Positions 9,757 through 18,993 are shown, counted from the stretch's first letter. The stretch is DNA of 64,000 nt from Nitratireductor mangrovi (GCF_007922615.2 NZ_CP042301.2:3828001-3892000), one strand, 5' to 3'. Numbers and translations: made by a program. Notes: generated by a model not told the origin, from the sequence alone.

Positions 9757-10713
9757 CTAGGAAAACAGCATCGAGGAAAGCTTTCTCCGCGCCGACAGCG
9801 TCACCTCGTCGGTAAGGCCCCAGGCCTCGAAGAAGGTCAGCAATTGCGCACGGGCAGCGTCGTCGTTCCAGCCGCGATCCTTGCCGACGATGTAAAGCAG
9901 GCTGTCCGCCGCGCCCTCGCGATCACCCATCGCATTCTGGATCTTGGCGAGTTCGAAGCGCGCCTCGTGATCGTTCGGATCGGCGGCCAGTCGCCGCTTG
10001 AACTCCTCCGGATCGCCAAGCTGGCTCATCTCGTCGGCGAGCGCGATGCGCGCCCTCACGCCGGCAATTTCCGCGCTTGTGTCGGTATCTGGCACCTGTG
10101 CCGCCAGCTCCCGTGCCCGTTCCGTATCTCCCTGGTCGAGCAGAAGGCCGGCCATGCCGGCAATCGCCGCCACGTTGTCGGGCGCCTGCGCCAGGACCGC
10201 CGAATAGATCTGGGCCGCAAGGTTCGCATCCCCGGCAGCGGCGGCTTCGCGGGCCTGTTCGAGCGCCGCCTCGGTCGCGTCGCCGGTCCCGCCGAGCCGC
10301 TGTATGAACTCCCGGATCTGGCTTTCCGGGACCGCGCCCATGAAACCGTCGACCGGCTGGCCGTCGCGAAAGGCGATTACCGCCGGGATCGATTGCACGC
10401 CTAGCTGTCCGGCAATCGAGGGATGTTCGTCGATGTTCATCTTGACGAGCTTGACCGCGCCCCGCGCCTCTCTGACCGCCTTCTCCAGCAGCGGCGTCAG
10501 CTGTTTGCACGGGCCGCACCACGGCGCCCAGAAATCGACCAGCACCGGCTGGTTGCGCGATTCCTGGATGACATCGGCGGTAAAGCTGGCGGTTGTGGTG
10601 TCGCGGACAAGATCCTGCTCGGCGGCCGTCATGCCGGCTCCCGGCGCCTCGAACGAAATCTCGGTCTTGTAGCCGCCGGCCGGGCCTGCGAACGGGTTGT
10701 CCTTCGCGCTCAT
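9757..10713 (-). CDS. Thioredoxin-domain protein with TPR-like C-terminus (CnoX/YbbN-like)
   Basis: 318 aa from ATG 10713, behind GAGAGACAG; a GTG at 10743 would overlap the upstream gene. The thioredoxin fold occupies residues about 30-140, with WAPWCGPCK (active-site CGPC) and SIPAVIAFRDG (cis-Pro). The C-terminal half (about 145-318) is helical and repeat-like, ending KLSSMLFS, the layout of CnoX/YbbN chaperedoxins. E. coli CnoX has lost the redox pair, but here both cysteines remain, so thiol-disulphide activity is plausible. No signal peptide: cytoplasmic. Confidence 0.88.
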   Translation of the reverse strand: MSAKDNPFAGPAGGYKTEISFEAPGAGMTAAEQDLVRDTTTASFTADVIQESRNQPVLVDFWAPWCGPCKQLTPLLEKAVREARGAVKLVKMNIDEHPSIAGQLGVQSIPAVIAFRDGQPVDGFMGAVPESQIREFIQRLGGTGDATEAALEQAREAAAAGDANLAAQIYSAVLAQAPDNVAAIAGMAGLLLDQGDTERARELAAQVPDTDTSAEIAGVRARIALADEMSQLGDPEEFKRRLAADPNDHEARFELAKIQNAMGDREGAADSLLYIVGKDRGWNDDAARAQLLTFFEAWGLTDEVTLSARRKLSSMLFS

Positions 10714-10739
10714 GCCTGTCTCTCTCGCTTGGTCATGGT

Positions 10740-11258
10740 TCACAAATGTGGCGATCCGCCGCTGACGTTCAAGATCGCCGGCTCGTGCCCGGTCTCCTTC
10801 AGGAAGCGCAGGAGATCGTCGCGCGCGATCTGCGTCGTCGCGTCATTGGTCAGCGGATGGCAGTTTATCACCTCGTGGCCCAGCAGCGAGGCATCGAGAA
10901 CGACCTTCACGCGCTTGTCCCGATCGTTGATGACGCCGAAGGCCGTCACGGCGCCGGGTCTGACCCCCAGCAGCTCCATGAGCGCCTCGGCACTGCCGAA
11001 CGAGACCCGGCCCGATGCGCCGATCAGGCGATGCAGCGCCTTGAGGTCGACCTCCGCCTCCTCGCCGACGGTGACCAGGAAGTACTGGCTCTTCTTGTCC
11101 TTGAGAAACAGGTTCTTGGTGTGGCCGCCGGCAAGCTCGCCGCGCAGCGCCTGCGATTCGGTAACCGTGTTGAGCGGCGGGTGCTTCACCGTCGACACCG
11201 AAATGCCGAGCCGCTCCAGGAAGGCAAGAAGATCGTCGGGGGTGGTCGTGGCTGACAT
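10740..11258 (-). CDS. Prolyl-tRNA editing protein, YbaK/ProX-type deacylase
   Basis: 172 aa starting at ATG 11258 (MSATTTPDDLLAFLERLGI). The YbaK/EbsC fold is recognisable from VKHPPLNTVTESQALRGELAGGHTKNLFLKDKK, with the conserved Lys, and GRVSFGSAEALMELLGVRPGAVTAFG. Members hydrolyse mischarged Ala- or Cys-tRNA(Pro) in trans. The HPP-(F/L)-xT start and C-terminal HPLTNDATT tie it to the ProX/PrdX group. It is first gene of a minus-strand series with the thioredoxin, LON and Trm112 genes. Confidence 0.88.
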   Translation of the reverse strand: MSATTTPDDLLAFLERLGISVSTVKHPPLNTVTESQALRGELAGGHTKNLFLKDKKSQYFLVTVGEEAEVDLKALHRLIGASGRVSFGSAEALMELLGVRPGAVTAFGVINDRDKRVKVVLDASLLGHEVINCHPLTNDATTQIARDDLLRFLKETGHEPAILNVSGGSPHL

Positions 11259-11462
11259 TCGCGCCTCTGTTCGGTCTGCGGACGTGTCTATGCCATACCG
11301 TGCCTTCGCGGCAAGCCGGGTGCAGTTGCCTGGCGACCGCCGGAGACCTGCCCGCGCATCGCTCGCCACCGCGCTGCGTGGGCACGCGGCTGCCGCAGGA
11401 TCGCGCCGGAACCGCCAATGCAGGCAGCCTCGCGCACGTCACTTTCGCTCCGGAATTCCCTG

Positions 11463-11491
11463 TTGCATTCGGATTGCGTTTCGGTCATATA
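11463..11491 (+). promoter_or_regulatory. Putative promoter of tRNA-Gly
   Basis: TTGCAT (11463-11468), a 17-base spacer, then CATATA (11486-11491). This resembles the alphaproteobacterial housekeeping promoter CTTGAC-N17-CTATAT. The predicted start would be near 11498, about 25 bases before the tRNA. Based on motif match only. Confidence 0.45.
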
Positions 11492-11522
11492 GGCGCGGCT
11501 TGCGGCACAGCGTGCCGCGCGA

Positions 11523-11597
11523 GCGGGTGTAGCTCAGGGGTAGAGCACAACCTTGCCAAGGTTGGGGTCGAGGGTTCGAATCCCTTCGCCCGCTCCA
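11523..11597 (+). tRNA. tRNA-Gly (GCC anticodon)
   Basis: Cloverleaf readable by eye. Acceptor strand GCGGGTG (11523-11529) pairs with CGCCCGC (11587-11593), followed by discriminator T and an encoded CCA (11595-11597). The D-loop has AGCTCAGGGGTAGAGC. The anticodon loop TTGCCAA places GCC at 11555-11557. The T arm is GAGGGTTCGAATCCCTTC. A hairpin terminator follows within 30 bases, so it is a single-gene transcript. Confidence 0.97.
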
Positions 11598-11623
11598 GAA
11601 TTCCCTAGATTTGAATGGCTTAG

Positions 11624-11647
11624 GGCTCGGGGTATCCGGGCCTTTTT
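11624..11647 (+). terminator. Intrinsic terminator of tRNA-Gly
   Basis: GGCTCGG (11624-11630), loop GGTAT, CCGGGCC (11636-11642; one G-T pair), followed by TTTTT (11643-11647). A classic Rho-independent terminator just downstream of the tRNA. Confidence 0.75.
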
Positions 11648-11724
11648 GCTGTCTTGGCGCGCGCAGGGCGGCAGCCAAACGAACCCTTCGCGGAAAGGGT
11701 CATCGACATCGCCGTGCCTGCAAA

Positions 11725-11734
11725 TTATCTATAA
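11725..11734 (+). promoter_or_regulatory. BioR operator at bioR
   Basis: TTATCTATAA matches the alphaproteobacterial BioR consensus TTAT-N2-ATAA exactly. It ends two bases before the bioR ATG, so BioR bound here would repress its own gene. Confidence 0.8.
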
Positions 11735-11736
11735 AC

Positions 11737-12399
11737 ATGAGCACAAAAGACACGCGCGCCGCGCAAATTGCCCACAGCCTCGCCGAGCGGATCGTCTCAG
11801 GACGGCTCGAGCCTGGATCCAGGTTGCGGCAGGACCATATCGCCGAGGAATTCGGCACCAGCCATGTCCCCGTGCGGGAGGCGTTCCGCCGCCTCGAGGC
11901 GCAGGGCCTCGCCGTCAGCGAGCCGCGGCGCGGCGTGCGGGTCGCCACCTTCGACATCGGCGAGGTCCGCGAGGTTGCCGAAATGCGGGCCGCTCTTGAA
12001 GGTTTGGCGCTGCGCCAGGCCGCGCCACATCTCACCCGAGCGATCCTCGACGACGCCGAGGAGGCCAATCATCTTGGCGAGACCGCCGCTGATATCCGCT
12101 CATGGGAGGATGCCAACCGTCACTTCCACACCACGATACTGGCCCCTTGCCGCATGCCGCGATTGCTTGCCGCGATCGACGACCTGCACCTGGCGAGCGC
12201 GCGGTTTCTGTTCACGGCGTGGCGCTCGGACTGGGAGGTCCGCACCGACCAGGACCACCGCGCGATCCTTGCGGCACTTCGGCAGGGCGATGTCGACCAT
12301 GCCGCCGCGATCCTGGCGCGTCATGTTCAGCGCATCGGCAAGCGGCCGTTCAAGACAGCGTCCGGCGCGACCCGCGACGCCTTTGCCATCATAGGCTGA
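11737..12399 (+). CDS. bioR: BioR, GntR-family biotin regulator
   Basis: 220 aa from ATG 11737. The open frame continues upstream through the tRNA terminator, but no start there is credible. The N-terminal winged helix (about 10-75; LRQDHIAEEFGTSHVPVREAFRRLEAQGL) is GntR-type, and the C-terminal helical FCD domain carries the metal-ligand pattern (DANRHFHTTIL, DQDHRAILAAL, ILARHVQRI). Known role: BioR represses biotin uptake and synthesis genes in Rhizobiales. The identification rests on the TTATCTATAA box at its own start, a second box ahead of bioY, and the adjacency of bioY. Confidence 0.88.
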   Translation: MSTKDTRAAQIAHSLAERIVSGRLEPGSRLRQDHIAEEFGTSHVPVREAFRRLEAQGLAVSEPRRGVRVATFDIGEVREVAEMRAALEGLALRQAAPHLTRAILDDAEEANHLGETAADIRSWEDANRHFHTTILAPCRMPRLLAAIDDLHLASARFLFTAWRSDWEVRTDQDHRAILAALRQGDVDHAAAILARHVQRIGKRPFKTASGATRDAFAIIG

Positions 12400-12469
12400 C
12401 CGGACGCGAAGCACCGCGTGCTTGCACCGGCAGTCGAGTTGTGGCTTTTTGATAGATGCAAGCCAAAGA

Positions 12470-12479
12470 TTATAGATTA
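12470..12479 (+). promoter_or_regulatory. BioR operator upstream of bioY
   Basis: TTATAGATTA differs from the BioR palindrome TTATAGATAA at one position. It lies 18 bp before the TTG start of bioY. A weaker relative, TTGATAGATG, sits about 20 bp upstream. Confidence 0.65.
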
Positions 12480-12497
12480 TTTTTGAAAGGAAGTCCC

Positions 12498-13076
12498 TTG
12501 AGCCAGTCCGCCGCCATGCTCAGCCAGTCCCGCAGCCCGTTGCGGCTCGAAAGCCGGTCATTGGGCATCCAGATCGCCGCCGTGGTGCTCGGCACCATCG
12601 TGTTGACGCTGTCGTCCTACGTCATAGTGCCGATGTACCCGGTGCCGGTGACGATGCAGACCTACGCGATCCTCGCCGTCGCGGCGCTTTATGGCTGGCG
12701 GATGGGCACCTTGACGGTGCTTGCCTGGCTGGGCCAGGCGGCCATCGGCATGCCGGTGCTGGCCGGCGGGACCGGCGGCCTCGCCGTCTTCGCCGGGCCG
12801 ACCGCCGGCTACATCATCGCCTGGCCGCTGATCACTGCGCTGGTTGGCTGGCTGGTCGAGCGCGGCTGGAACGGCCACCGTCCTCTTCTCGCCCTGCTCG
12901 CCATGCTCACGGCGAGCGCCATCTGCCTGGCCATGGGCGCGGCGTGGCTTTCGGGCTTTGTCGGCGTCGAAAAGGCGATCGCCGCCGGCGTCTTGCCCTT
13001 CCTCCTCGGCGACGCGCTGAAGTCGGCGCTGGCCGCCGCGACGCTCATGGTCCTTGCCCGCAAAGGAAAGGCGTGA
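12498..13076 (+). CDS. bioY: BioY, biotin transporter S-component
   Basis: 192 aa from TTG 12498, chosen because AAAGGAAG lies just upstream and because the BioR box at 12470-12479 would otherwise be inside the gene (in-frame ATG at 12456). Six hydrophobic segments are visible. PVPVTMQTYAILAVAALYG and the following GQAAIGMPVLAGGTGG are BioY signatures. BioY takes up biotin alone or with the BioMN energising module; no bioMN genes are present here. It overlaps the DUF1284 gene by GTGA. Confidence 0.92.
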   Translation: MSQSAAMLSQSRSPLRLESRSLGIQIAAVVLGTIVLTLSSYVIVPMYPVPVTMQTYAILAVAALYGWRMGTLTVLAWLGQAAIGMPVLAGGTGGLAVFAGPTAGYIIAWPLITALVGWLVERGWNGHRPLLALLAMLTASAICLAMGAAWLSGFVGVEKAIAAGVLPFLLGDALKSALAAATLMVLARKGKA

Positions 13077-13507
13077 CGGTCCGCCTGCGCGCGCATCATC
13101 TGCTCTGCATCCTCACCTATGCCGGCAAGGGCTACAATCCGGCCTTCGTCGCCAATTACGACACGATTGCCGGGCGGATCGCCGGAGGCGAGGACGTCGT
13201 CCTCGTCTCCGGCCCCGACGACATCTGCGCGCCTCTTCTGGCGGATGCTGATCCGCATTGCCACGGCGCAAATGTCGTCAGGCGTGACCGGCAGGCCGCC
13301 GAGACGCTGGCCGAGTTGCTTTCCCGCCCCGTAGCCGTCGGCGAACGACTGGTTCTGGACGACGCGACACTTGTCCACATGCGAGAGGCATTCGCGCGGG
13401 GGGCCATTCGCCGGGCCTGCACCGGCTGCGCCTGGGCACCATTGTGCAGCTCGATCGCCGGCGACGGTTACGCAGAGGTCCGAATCGCGGCCGGCACCGC
13501 GACGTAA
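13073..13507 (+). CDS. DUF1284 domain protein
   Basis: 144 aa from GTG 13073, overlapping the bioY stop (GTGA). RLRAHHLLCILTYAGKGY at residues 4-21 is the DUF1284 signature. Several cysteines are spaced like a metal or Fe-S site (HLLC near the N-terminus, DDIC, HCHG, and ACTGCAWAPLC near residue 125). The function is unknown. Translational coupling to bioY suggests shared biotin control, though the link may be only positional. Confidence 0.82.
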   Translation: MTVRLRAHHLLCILTYAGKGYNPAFVANYDTIAGRIAGGEDVVLVSGPDDICAPLLADADPHCHGANVVRRDRQAAETLAELLSRPVAVGERLVLDDATLVHMREAFARGAIRRACTGCAWAPLCSSIAGDGYAEVRIAAGTAT

Positions 13508-13602
13508 GTGCGGGCCGGATCGAACTTGCACCACTGAGAAAAGACGTCACGCCCCAAGGAATTGCGGATGCGGCGGACGCGCCGCTGTGCTAGCCGTCGC
13601 TC

Positions 13603-14640
13603 ATGGCGCAGAAAAAGGCACATGAGGTCGGCCGATGGCTGGCCAGACCCGACCCGGCTTTCTGCGTCATTCTGCTCTACGGTCCCGACCGCGGCATGGT
13701 GAGCGAACGCGCCAGCGCCTTCGCCGCTGCAACCGGCCTGCCGCTCGACGATCCGTTCGCCGTCGCCAAGTTCGACATCTCAGACATCGAGACCGACCCG
13801 GGCCGCCTGTTCGACGAGATCGCCACGCGTCCGCTCTTCGGCGGCAAGCGGCTCGTGTGGTTACGCAACGCCGGTACCCAGAAGTTCCTCGCCGATGCCG
13901 TCACCGATCTGGCGAAGAACGCCCTGGACGACGTGGTCCTCCTGATCGAGGCCGGCGAACTGAGAAAGAATGCGCCGCTGCGCATGGCGGCCGAGCAGGC
14001 GACCGCCGCCATGGCCCTGCCCTGCTATGCCGACGAGGGACGCAACCTCGACCAGCTTGTCGATGGCGAACTCCAGAAGGCCGGGCTCACCATCGGGCCG
14101 GACGCGCGCCACTATCTGCGCGGCATCCTCGGCGGCGACAGGCTCGCAAGCCGCGGCGAGCTGGAAAAGCTCATGCTTTATTGCCAGGGCGGCGGCGAGA
14201 TCTCCGTCGCCGACATTCGTGAATCCGTGGGCGACGTTTCGGCGACCTCGACCGACGATGTGGTCGACTGCGTGCTGGCCGGAAGCGGCGCCGAGATGGA
14301 CCGGCAGGTGCGCCGGCTGCTGGCCGCAGGCACACCGCCCTTCCTGATGCTGTCGGCGGCGATGCGCCAGTTCCAGACACTGTCGGCGCTGCGCGACGAG
14401 ATGGAGAGATCGGGTCGCAAGCCGGGCGCCGTCGTGGCGAGTGCCCGCCCGCCGATCTTCTTTGCCCGCCGCGCGGTCATGGAAACGGCGTTGGCGCGCT
14501 GGAGCGCCGGTGCCCTTACCGAGGCGCTTGCGAGGTTGCAGGCAACCGTCCTGCAAACCCGCCAGCAGCCCGAGTTGGCGGCCAGCCTGACCCGACAGCT
14601 GCTGCTGTCGCTTTGCCGGTTTTCGGCCCGCGCTCGCTGA
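13603..14640 (+). CDS. holA: DNA polymerase III delta subunit
   Basis: 345 aa, normal length for HolA, the clamp-loader wrench subunit. Recognisable features are ILLYGPDRGMVSERA (degenerate P-loop region, residues about 23-37), LFGGKRLVWLRN, and the LSSxAM-like segment LSAAMRQFQTLSALRD in domain III. It is followed convergently by parB. In many rhizobia leuS and lptE precede holA; here bioY-DUF1284 do. About 95 bp upstream holds no recognisable element. Confidence 0.9.
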   Translation: MAQKKAHEVGRWLARPDPAFCVILLYGPDRGMVSERASAFAAATGLPLDDPFAVAKFDISDIETDPGRLFDEIATRPLFGGKRLVWLRNAGTQKFLADAVTDLAKNALDDVVLLIEAGELRKNAPLRMAAEQATAAMALPCYADEGRNLDQLVDGELQKAGLTIGPDARHYLRGILGGDRLASRGELEKLMLYCQGGGEISVADIRESVGDVSATSTDDVVDCVLAGSGAEMDRQVRRLLAAGTPPFLMLSAAMRQFQTLSALRDEMERSGRKPGAVVASARPPIFFARRAVMETALARWSAGALTEALARLQATVLQTRQQPELAASLTRQLLLSLCRFSARAR

Positions 14641-14658
14641 AAATTCGCCGGCTAATGA

Positions 14659-15522
14659 TCAGTGATTCTGCAGGCGCCGGCAGACTTCGTCAAGCTGTTC
14701 CAGCGTCTTGTAGGTGATCTTCACCTGTCCGCCCTTTTCGCGGTGCTGGATCGAAACGGCCAGCCCGGTGACGTCGGAAAGCAGCCGCTCCAGCGCTTGC
14801 GTGTCGGCGTCCTTGTCCGTCGTTTCCCTCGGCGTCTTTGCGCTTTTCGTTTCCGGCGCCTGCACCAGCGCTTCAGCCTGACGAACTGAAAGGCCCTCGT
14901 CGACGATCTTGCGGGCCAGTGCTGCCGGGTTTTCGGCCGAGACCAGCGTGCGGCCGTGGCCAGCCGACAGCGATCCGTCGACCAGCATGTCCTTGATCAC
15001 ATCCGGCAGCTTCATCAGCCGCAAAGTGTTGGCGACGTGGCTGCGGCTCTTGCCTATCACCCTGGCGAGATCGGCCTGTGTGTATTGATGCTCGTCGATC
15101 AGCTGCTGGTAGCCCGCTGCTTCCTCGAGCGGGTTGAGATCCGCGCGCTGCACGTTCTCGATGATGGCCAGCTCGAGTGCGGTTCGGTCGTCGACCTCGC
15201 GGACCAGCACCGGAACCTTGTCGAGTCCGGCTCGCTGCGCCGCGCGCCAGCGCCGTTCGCCGGCGATGATCTCGAACTGGTCGCCCTTGGGTCGTACCAG
15301 GATCGGCTGCACGATGCCGTGCTCGCGGATCGACTGCGACAGGTCGACAAGGTCTGCTTCCGGAAACTGCCGCCGCGGATTGCGCGGGTTGGCGGTCAGG
15401 AACTCGACCGGAACGACGCGGTCCGGCTGCTCCGGCGCTTCCGCCGCGGCCGGCTTGTCAATCTCGCCAATCAGCGCTGCGAGCCCCCGCCCCAGCCGCC
15501 GCTTGGATTGATCCTCATTCAT
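14659..15522 (-). CDS. parB: Chromosome partitioning protein ParB
   Basis: 287 aa from ATG 15522 (MNEDQSKRRLGRGLAALIG); an ATG 18 bp upstream is possible. GERRWRAAQRAGL (the CTP-binding C motif, GERRxR) lies near residue 90 and a helix-turn-helix (TQADLARVIGKSRSHVANTLRL) near 150, with a dimerisation domain at the C-terminus. ParB loads at parS and spreads as a CTP-dependent clamp. Four parS-like sites lie 1.4-4.4 kb away. Confidence 0.95.
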   Translation of the reverse strand: MNEDQSKRRLGRGLAALIGEIDKPAAAEAPEQPDRVVPVEFLTANPRNPRRQFPEADLVDLSQSIREHGIVQPILVRPKGDQFEIIAGERRWRAAQRAGLDKVPVLVREVDDRTALELAIIENVQRADLNPLEEAAGYQQLIDEHQYTQADLARVIGKSRSHVANTLRLMKLPDVIKDMLVDGSLSAGHGRTLVSAENPAALARKIVDEGLSVRQAEALVQAPETKSAKTPRETTDKDADTQALERLLSDVTGLAVSIQHREKGGQVKITYKTLEQLDEVCRRLQNH

Positions 15523-15561
15523 GGTTTGCCGTCCCGACATCGTTTCGCTCGTGAATCAATT

Positions 15562-16353
15562 CTAGGCTGCCCGCAGGCGGCGCTCGCGCCGGATGACCTC
15601 CGAGGCCAGCTGCAGATAGGCCTGACTGCCGGCACATTTGAGATCGTAGAGAATGGCCGGCTTGCCGTAGGATGGCGCTTCGGAAACGCGAACGTTGCGC
15701 GGAATGACGGTCTGGTAGACCTTGTCGCCCATATGCTCGCGAACGTCGTCGACGACCTGATTGGCGAGGTTGTTGCGCCCGTCATACATGGTCAGCACGA
15801 TACCCTGAATGTCGAGCCCCGGATTGATTCCGGCGCGCACTTGCTCGACGGTCTCCAGCAGCTGGCTCAGGCCTTCGAGGGCGAAGAACTCGCATTGCAG
15901 CGGCACAAGCACCGAATCGGCTGCCGCCATCGCATTGATGGTCAGCAGGTTGAGCGACGGCGGGCAGTCGACCAGAATGTAGGAATAGGCGCCGGGGCGG
16001 GTGTCGCGAAGCGCCTTGCGCAGCCGCAGGGCCCGGTCAGACGCGCCTGCAATCTCCATCTCGACGCCAAGCAGGTCGAGGGTCGACGGAACGATGGCAA
16101 GCTGCGGCACTGCCGTCCGCATGGCCGCTTCCTCGATCGAGGCCTCGCCGGTGAGCACCTCATAGGCCGAGGTAAGGCGGTCATGGCGGTCGATGCCCAG
16201 CCCAGTGCTGGCATTGCCTTGCGGGTCGAGATCGACGATCAGCACGCGTTCGCCGATCGCCGCCAGCGCGGTCGCCAAATTGATGGCCGTGGTCGTCTTG
16301 CCGACGCCACCCTTCTGGTTTGCGATGGTGATGATACGTGGAGCGCTGAGCAT
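15562..16353 (-). CDS. parA: Chromosome partitioning ATPase ParA (Soj)
   Basis: 263 aa. It has a deviant Walker A (KGGVGKTTTAINLA near residue 14), LIVDLDPQGNASTGLG (switch I), and YILVDCPPSLNLLTINA (Walker B). The small size without an N-terminal DNA-binding domain is the chromosomal Soj type. It moves ParB-parS complexes to segregate the origin. It sits 39 bp upstream of parB on the same strand and downstream of rsmG, as in most alphaproteobacteria. Confidence 0.96.
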   Translation of the reverse strand: MLSAPRIITIANQKGGVGKTTTAINLATALAAIGERVLIVDLDPQGNASTGLGIDRHDRLTSAYEVLTGEASIEEAAMRTAVPQLAIVPSTLDLLGVEMEIAGASDRALRLRKALRDTRPGAYSYILVDCPPSLNLLTINAMAAADSVLVPLQCEFFALEGLSQLLETVEQVRAGINPGLDIQGIVLTMYDGRNNLANQVVDDVREHMGDKVYQTVIPRNVRVSEAPSYGKPAILYDLKCAGSQAYLQLASEVIRRERRLRAA

Positions 16354-16378
16354 CTTTATCAGAAATCCCGTTGCCGGA

Positions 16379-17029
16379 TCACGCCTGTCGGCGGCTTGCC
16401 CGCGTGATTTCCAGGATCACGCTATGCTCATCGATGGCGCTTCGATGTTCTACCAGATCGAGATTCCACGTGTCATGCACTACTTTGATTTCTTCACCGC
16501 TATCGCGGCCTTTGTGAAACAAGGCTCGTGACCCTGCGGCCAGCCACGGTTCTGCAAGCTGCAACAGCCGGTCGAGAGGCGCCAGCGCACGCGCCGTAAC
16601 GATATCGGGTGCGGCGCTGGATCTTGTCGCTTCCTCGATTCGCCGCGCTACGACCCGGGCGCCGGGCGCCAGCTCGGCCAGCACGTTCTGCAGGAAAGCC
16701 GCCTTCTTGCGGTTGCTTTCCACCAGCATCACGGAGACCCCGGACCGCCCCTGCAACAGGATCGCCAGTACCGCGCCGGGGAAGCCGCCCCCCGACCCCA
16801 GGTCAACCCAGCTCCGCCCTTCGGGCGCCAGCGGCAGGAGCTGAGCGCTGTCGAGAATATGCCGCGTCCAGATATCGCCCAGCGTCGACGGAGCAGCCAG
16901 ATTGATACGCGCCGCCCATTTCTCGAACTGGCGCTCGAAGGCACGCAACCTGCCATATGTTTCACGTGAAACCGGACCGGCGACTGTACACAGGCGGTCG
17001 AAATCGTCAGGCGGCACTGCGACCGCCAT
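16379..17029 (-). CDS. rsmG: 16S rRNA (guanine527-N7)-methyltransferase RsmG
   Basis: 216 aa. [14 protein letters not shown] followed by [19 protein letters not shown] (SAM-binding) and the later [18 protein letters not shown] identify RsmG (GidB), which methylates G527 of 16S rRNA; its loss gives low-level streptomycin resistance. The 5' end overlaps mnmG by 23 bp. A parS-like sequence lies inside its coding region at 16958-16973. Confidence 0.94.
   Translation of the reverse strand: MAVAVPPDDFDRLCTVAGPVSRETYGRLRAFERQFEKWAARINLAAPSTLGDIWTRHILDSAQLLPLAPEGRSWVDLGSGGGFPGAVLAILLQGRSGVSVMLVESNRKKAAFLQNVLAELAPGARVVARRIEEATRSSAAPDIVTARALAPLDRLLQLAEPWLAAGSRALFHKGRDSGEEIKVVHDTWNLDLVEHRSAIDEHSVILEITRASRRQA
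16958..16973. other. parS-like site inside rsmG
   Basis: TGTTTCACGTGAAACC matches the 16-bp parS palindrome TGTTTCACGTGAAACA at 15 of 16 positions. It is embedded in rsmG codons, where part of the motif codes for VSRET. Confidence 0.85.
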
Positions 17030-18878
17030 GCCCAGAGTTCCTTAGTCGGGCAACCACGATGGCCATGGCCGCCGGCGTCATGCCATCGATGCGCAAGGCC
17101 TCGGCGACCGATGTGGGACGGCGCGCGGCAAGCTTCTGCTTCAACTCGTTCGACAACCCGGGAATATCCCCGTAGCTGAAGCTCTCCGGGATCCGCAGCG
17201 ATTCCTCGCGTTTCATCAACGCGACATCAGCGGCCTGGCGATCGAGATAGACAGCGTAGCGCGCCTCCGTCTCCAGCAACTCAGCTTCCACCTGGCCGAT
17301 GTCCTTCAACTCCGGCCACAGCTCGGTCAGCACTTCCACACTTTGCTCCGGATAGGAAAGCAGCTCATAGGCGGTTCGGCGCACACCATCCTGATTGATG
17401 GCCAGGCCGCGCGCTGCAGCAGCCGACGGGCTGATCGAGACGGAGCGCAGCAGCTCGCGTGCTCGGTCGACAGCCCTCATCTTGGCACTGAACGAGGCGC
17501 AGCGCTCCCTTGAGACGATCCCGAGCTCGATCCCGCGCGGTGTAAGGCGCTGGTCGGCGTTGTCGGCGCGAAGCGCGAGCCGGAACTCCGCTCGCGAGGT
17601 GAACATCCGGTACGGCTCGCTCACCCCGCGGGTCACGAGGTCGTCTATCATCACACCGATATACGACTCCGTCCGGCTGAACGTCACCTGCTCCTCGCCG
17701 CCTGCCTTGCGTGCCGCGTTGATGCCGGCCACCAATCCCTGCCCAGCCGCCTCTTCATATCCCGTCGTGCCGTTGATCTGCCCGGCAAGGAACAGACCCT
17801 TGATACGCCGTGTCTCCAACGTCGCCCGCAATTCCCGCGGGTCGACATGGTCGTACTCGATCGCGTAGCCAGGCTGCAAAATGGTGGCCTTCTCCAGGCC
17901 CGGGATCGTCGCAAGAAGCGTTGCCTGCACATCCTCCGGCAGGGATGTCGAGATCCCGTTCGGATAGATCGTCGGGTCGTCGAGGCCTTCCGGTTCCAGG
18001 AAAATCTGGTGCCCGCCCCGATCGCCGAACTTGACCACCTTGTCTTCAATTGACGGGCAGTAACGCGGCCCGACGCTATCGATCTGTCCCGAATACATCG
18101 CCGACCGATGCAGGTTCTCGCGAATCACGGCGTGCGTCCGCGCCGTTGTCCGGGTAATGCCACATTCGATCTGCGGCTGCCGAATGCCCTTGCTCAGGAA
18201 TGAAAACGGCACCGGATCGTCATCCGCCGCCTGCATGTCCAGCCCCGACCAGTCGATTGTCCGGCCATCGAGGCGCGGTGGCGTCCCCGTCTTCAGGCGG
18301 CCGACCGCGAACCCCGCTTCGCGCAGGAGCCGCGACAGCCCGTAGCTGGCCTTCTCATTCATGCGCCCCGCTGCGATTCGCCGCTCCCCGATATGGATCA
18401 GCCCACCCAGGAAGGTCCCTGTCGTTAGCACTGCCGCGCCACATTGCAGGACCCTGCCGCTCGCCAGTTCGATGCCGGTCAGTGCGCCATCGTGAACGCT
18501 GACATTTACGACCTCGTCCTCAATGACGCTCAGGCGCTCCTGATGCGCGATCGCCGCCTGCATGGCCAGGCGATAGAGCTTGCGATCGGCCTGTGTGCGC
18601 GGACCGCGAACTGCCGGCCCCTTGCGGCGATTGAGCATGCGAAACTGGATCCCGGCCTCATCGGCTACGCGCCCCATCAAGCCGTCTAGCGCATCGATTT
18701 CGCGCACCAGGTGCCCCTTGCCCAACCCCCCAATGGCCGGATTGCAGGACATCACGCCGATCTTCTCGCGTTGCAACGTGATCAACGCGGTCTCGGTCCC
18801 GGCCCGCGCCGCGGCAGCGGCCGCTTCGCAGCCGGCATGCCCGCCGCCAATCACGATCACGTCGAAAGAGGTCTTCAC
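17007..18878 (-). CDS. mnmG: tRNA U34 carboxymethylaminomethyl-modification FAD enzyme MnmG (GidA)
   Basis: 623 aa. N-terminal FAD motif [15 protein letters not shown] (residues 6-20), [22 protein letters not shown] with its conserved cysteine, and [17 protein letters not shown] further on. It acts with MnmE to install cmnm5U at wobble U34 of tRNAs. It overlaps rsmG by 23 bp and is separated from mnmE by 168 bp, the site of the parS cluster. Confidence 0.96.
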   Translation of the reverse strand: MKTSFDVIVIGGGHAGCEAAAAAARAGTETALITLQREKIGVMSCNPAIGGLGKGHLVREIDALDGLMGRVADEAGIQFRMLNRRKGPAVRGPRTQADRKLYRLAMQAAIAHQERLSVIEDEVVNVSVHDGALTGIELASGRVLQCGAAVLTTGTFLGGLIHIGERRIAAGRMNEKASYGLSRLLREAGFAVGRLKTGTPPRLDGRTIDWSGLDMQAADDDPVPFSFLSKGIRQPQIECGITRTTARTHAVIRENLHRSAMYSGQIDSVGPRYCPSIEDKVVKFGDRGGHQIFLEPEGLDDPTIYPNGISTSLPEDVQATLLATIPGLEKATILQPGYAIEYDHVDPRELRATLETRRIKGLFLAGQINGTTGYEEAAGQGLVAGINAARKAGGEEQVTFSRTESYIGVMIDDLVTRGVSEPYRMFTSRAEFRLALRADNADQRLTPRGIELGIVSRERCASFSAKMRAVDRARELLRSVSISPSAAAARGLAINQDGVRRTAYELLSYPEQSVEVLTELWPELKDIGQVEAELLETEARYAVYLDRQAADVALMKREESLRIPESFSYGDIPGLSNELKQKLAARRPTSVAEALRIDGMTPAAMAIVVARLRNSGHGGRSAA

Positions 18879-18945
18879 TGTTCAACTCCCTGACCGGCGG
18901 TCAGATGCGCCGGCCAACGGTGTTTGTCAAGAAATCGCGAAAGAA

Positions 18946-18961
18946 TGTTTCACGTGAAACG
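18946..18961. other. parS-like site 1 of mnmG-mnmE cluster
   Basis: TGTTTCACGTGAAACG, 15 of 16 positions identical to the parS consensus. It is the innermost of three sites spaced about 40-48 bp apart in the intergenic region. Confidence 0.88.
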
Positions 18962-18993
18962 CTTGGCCCGGGTTCTTGCCCGGGTTTTGCCCG

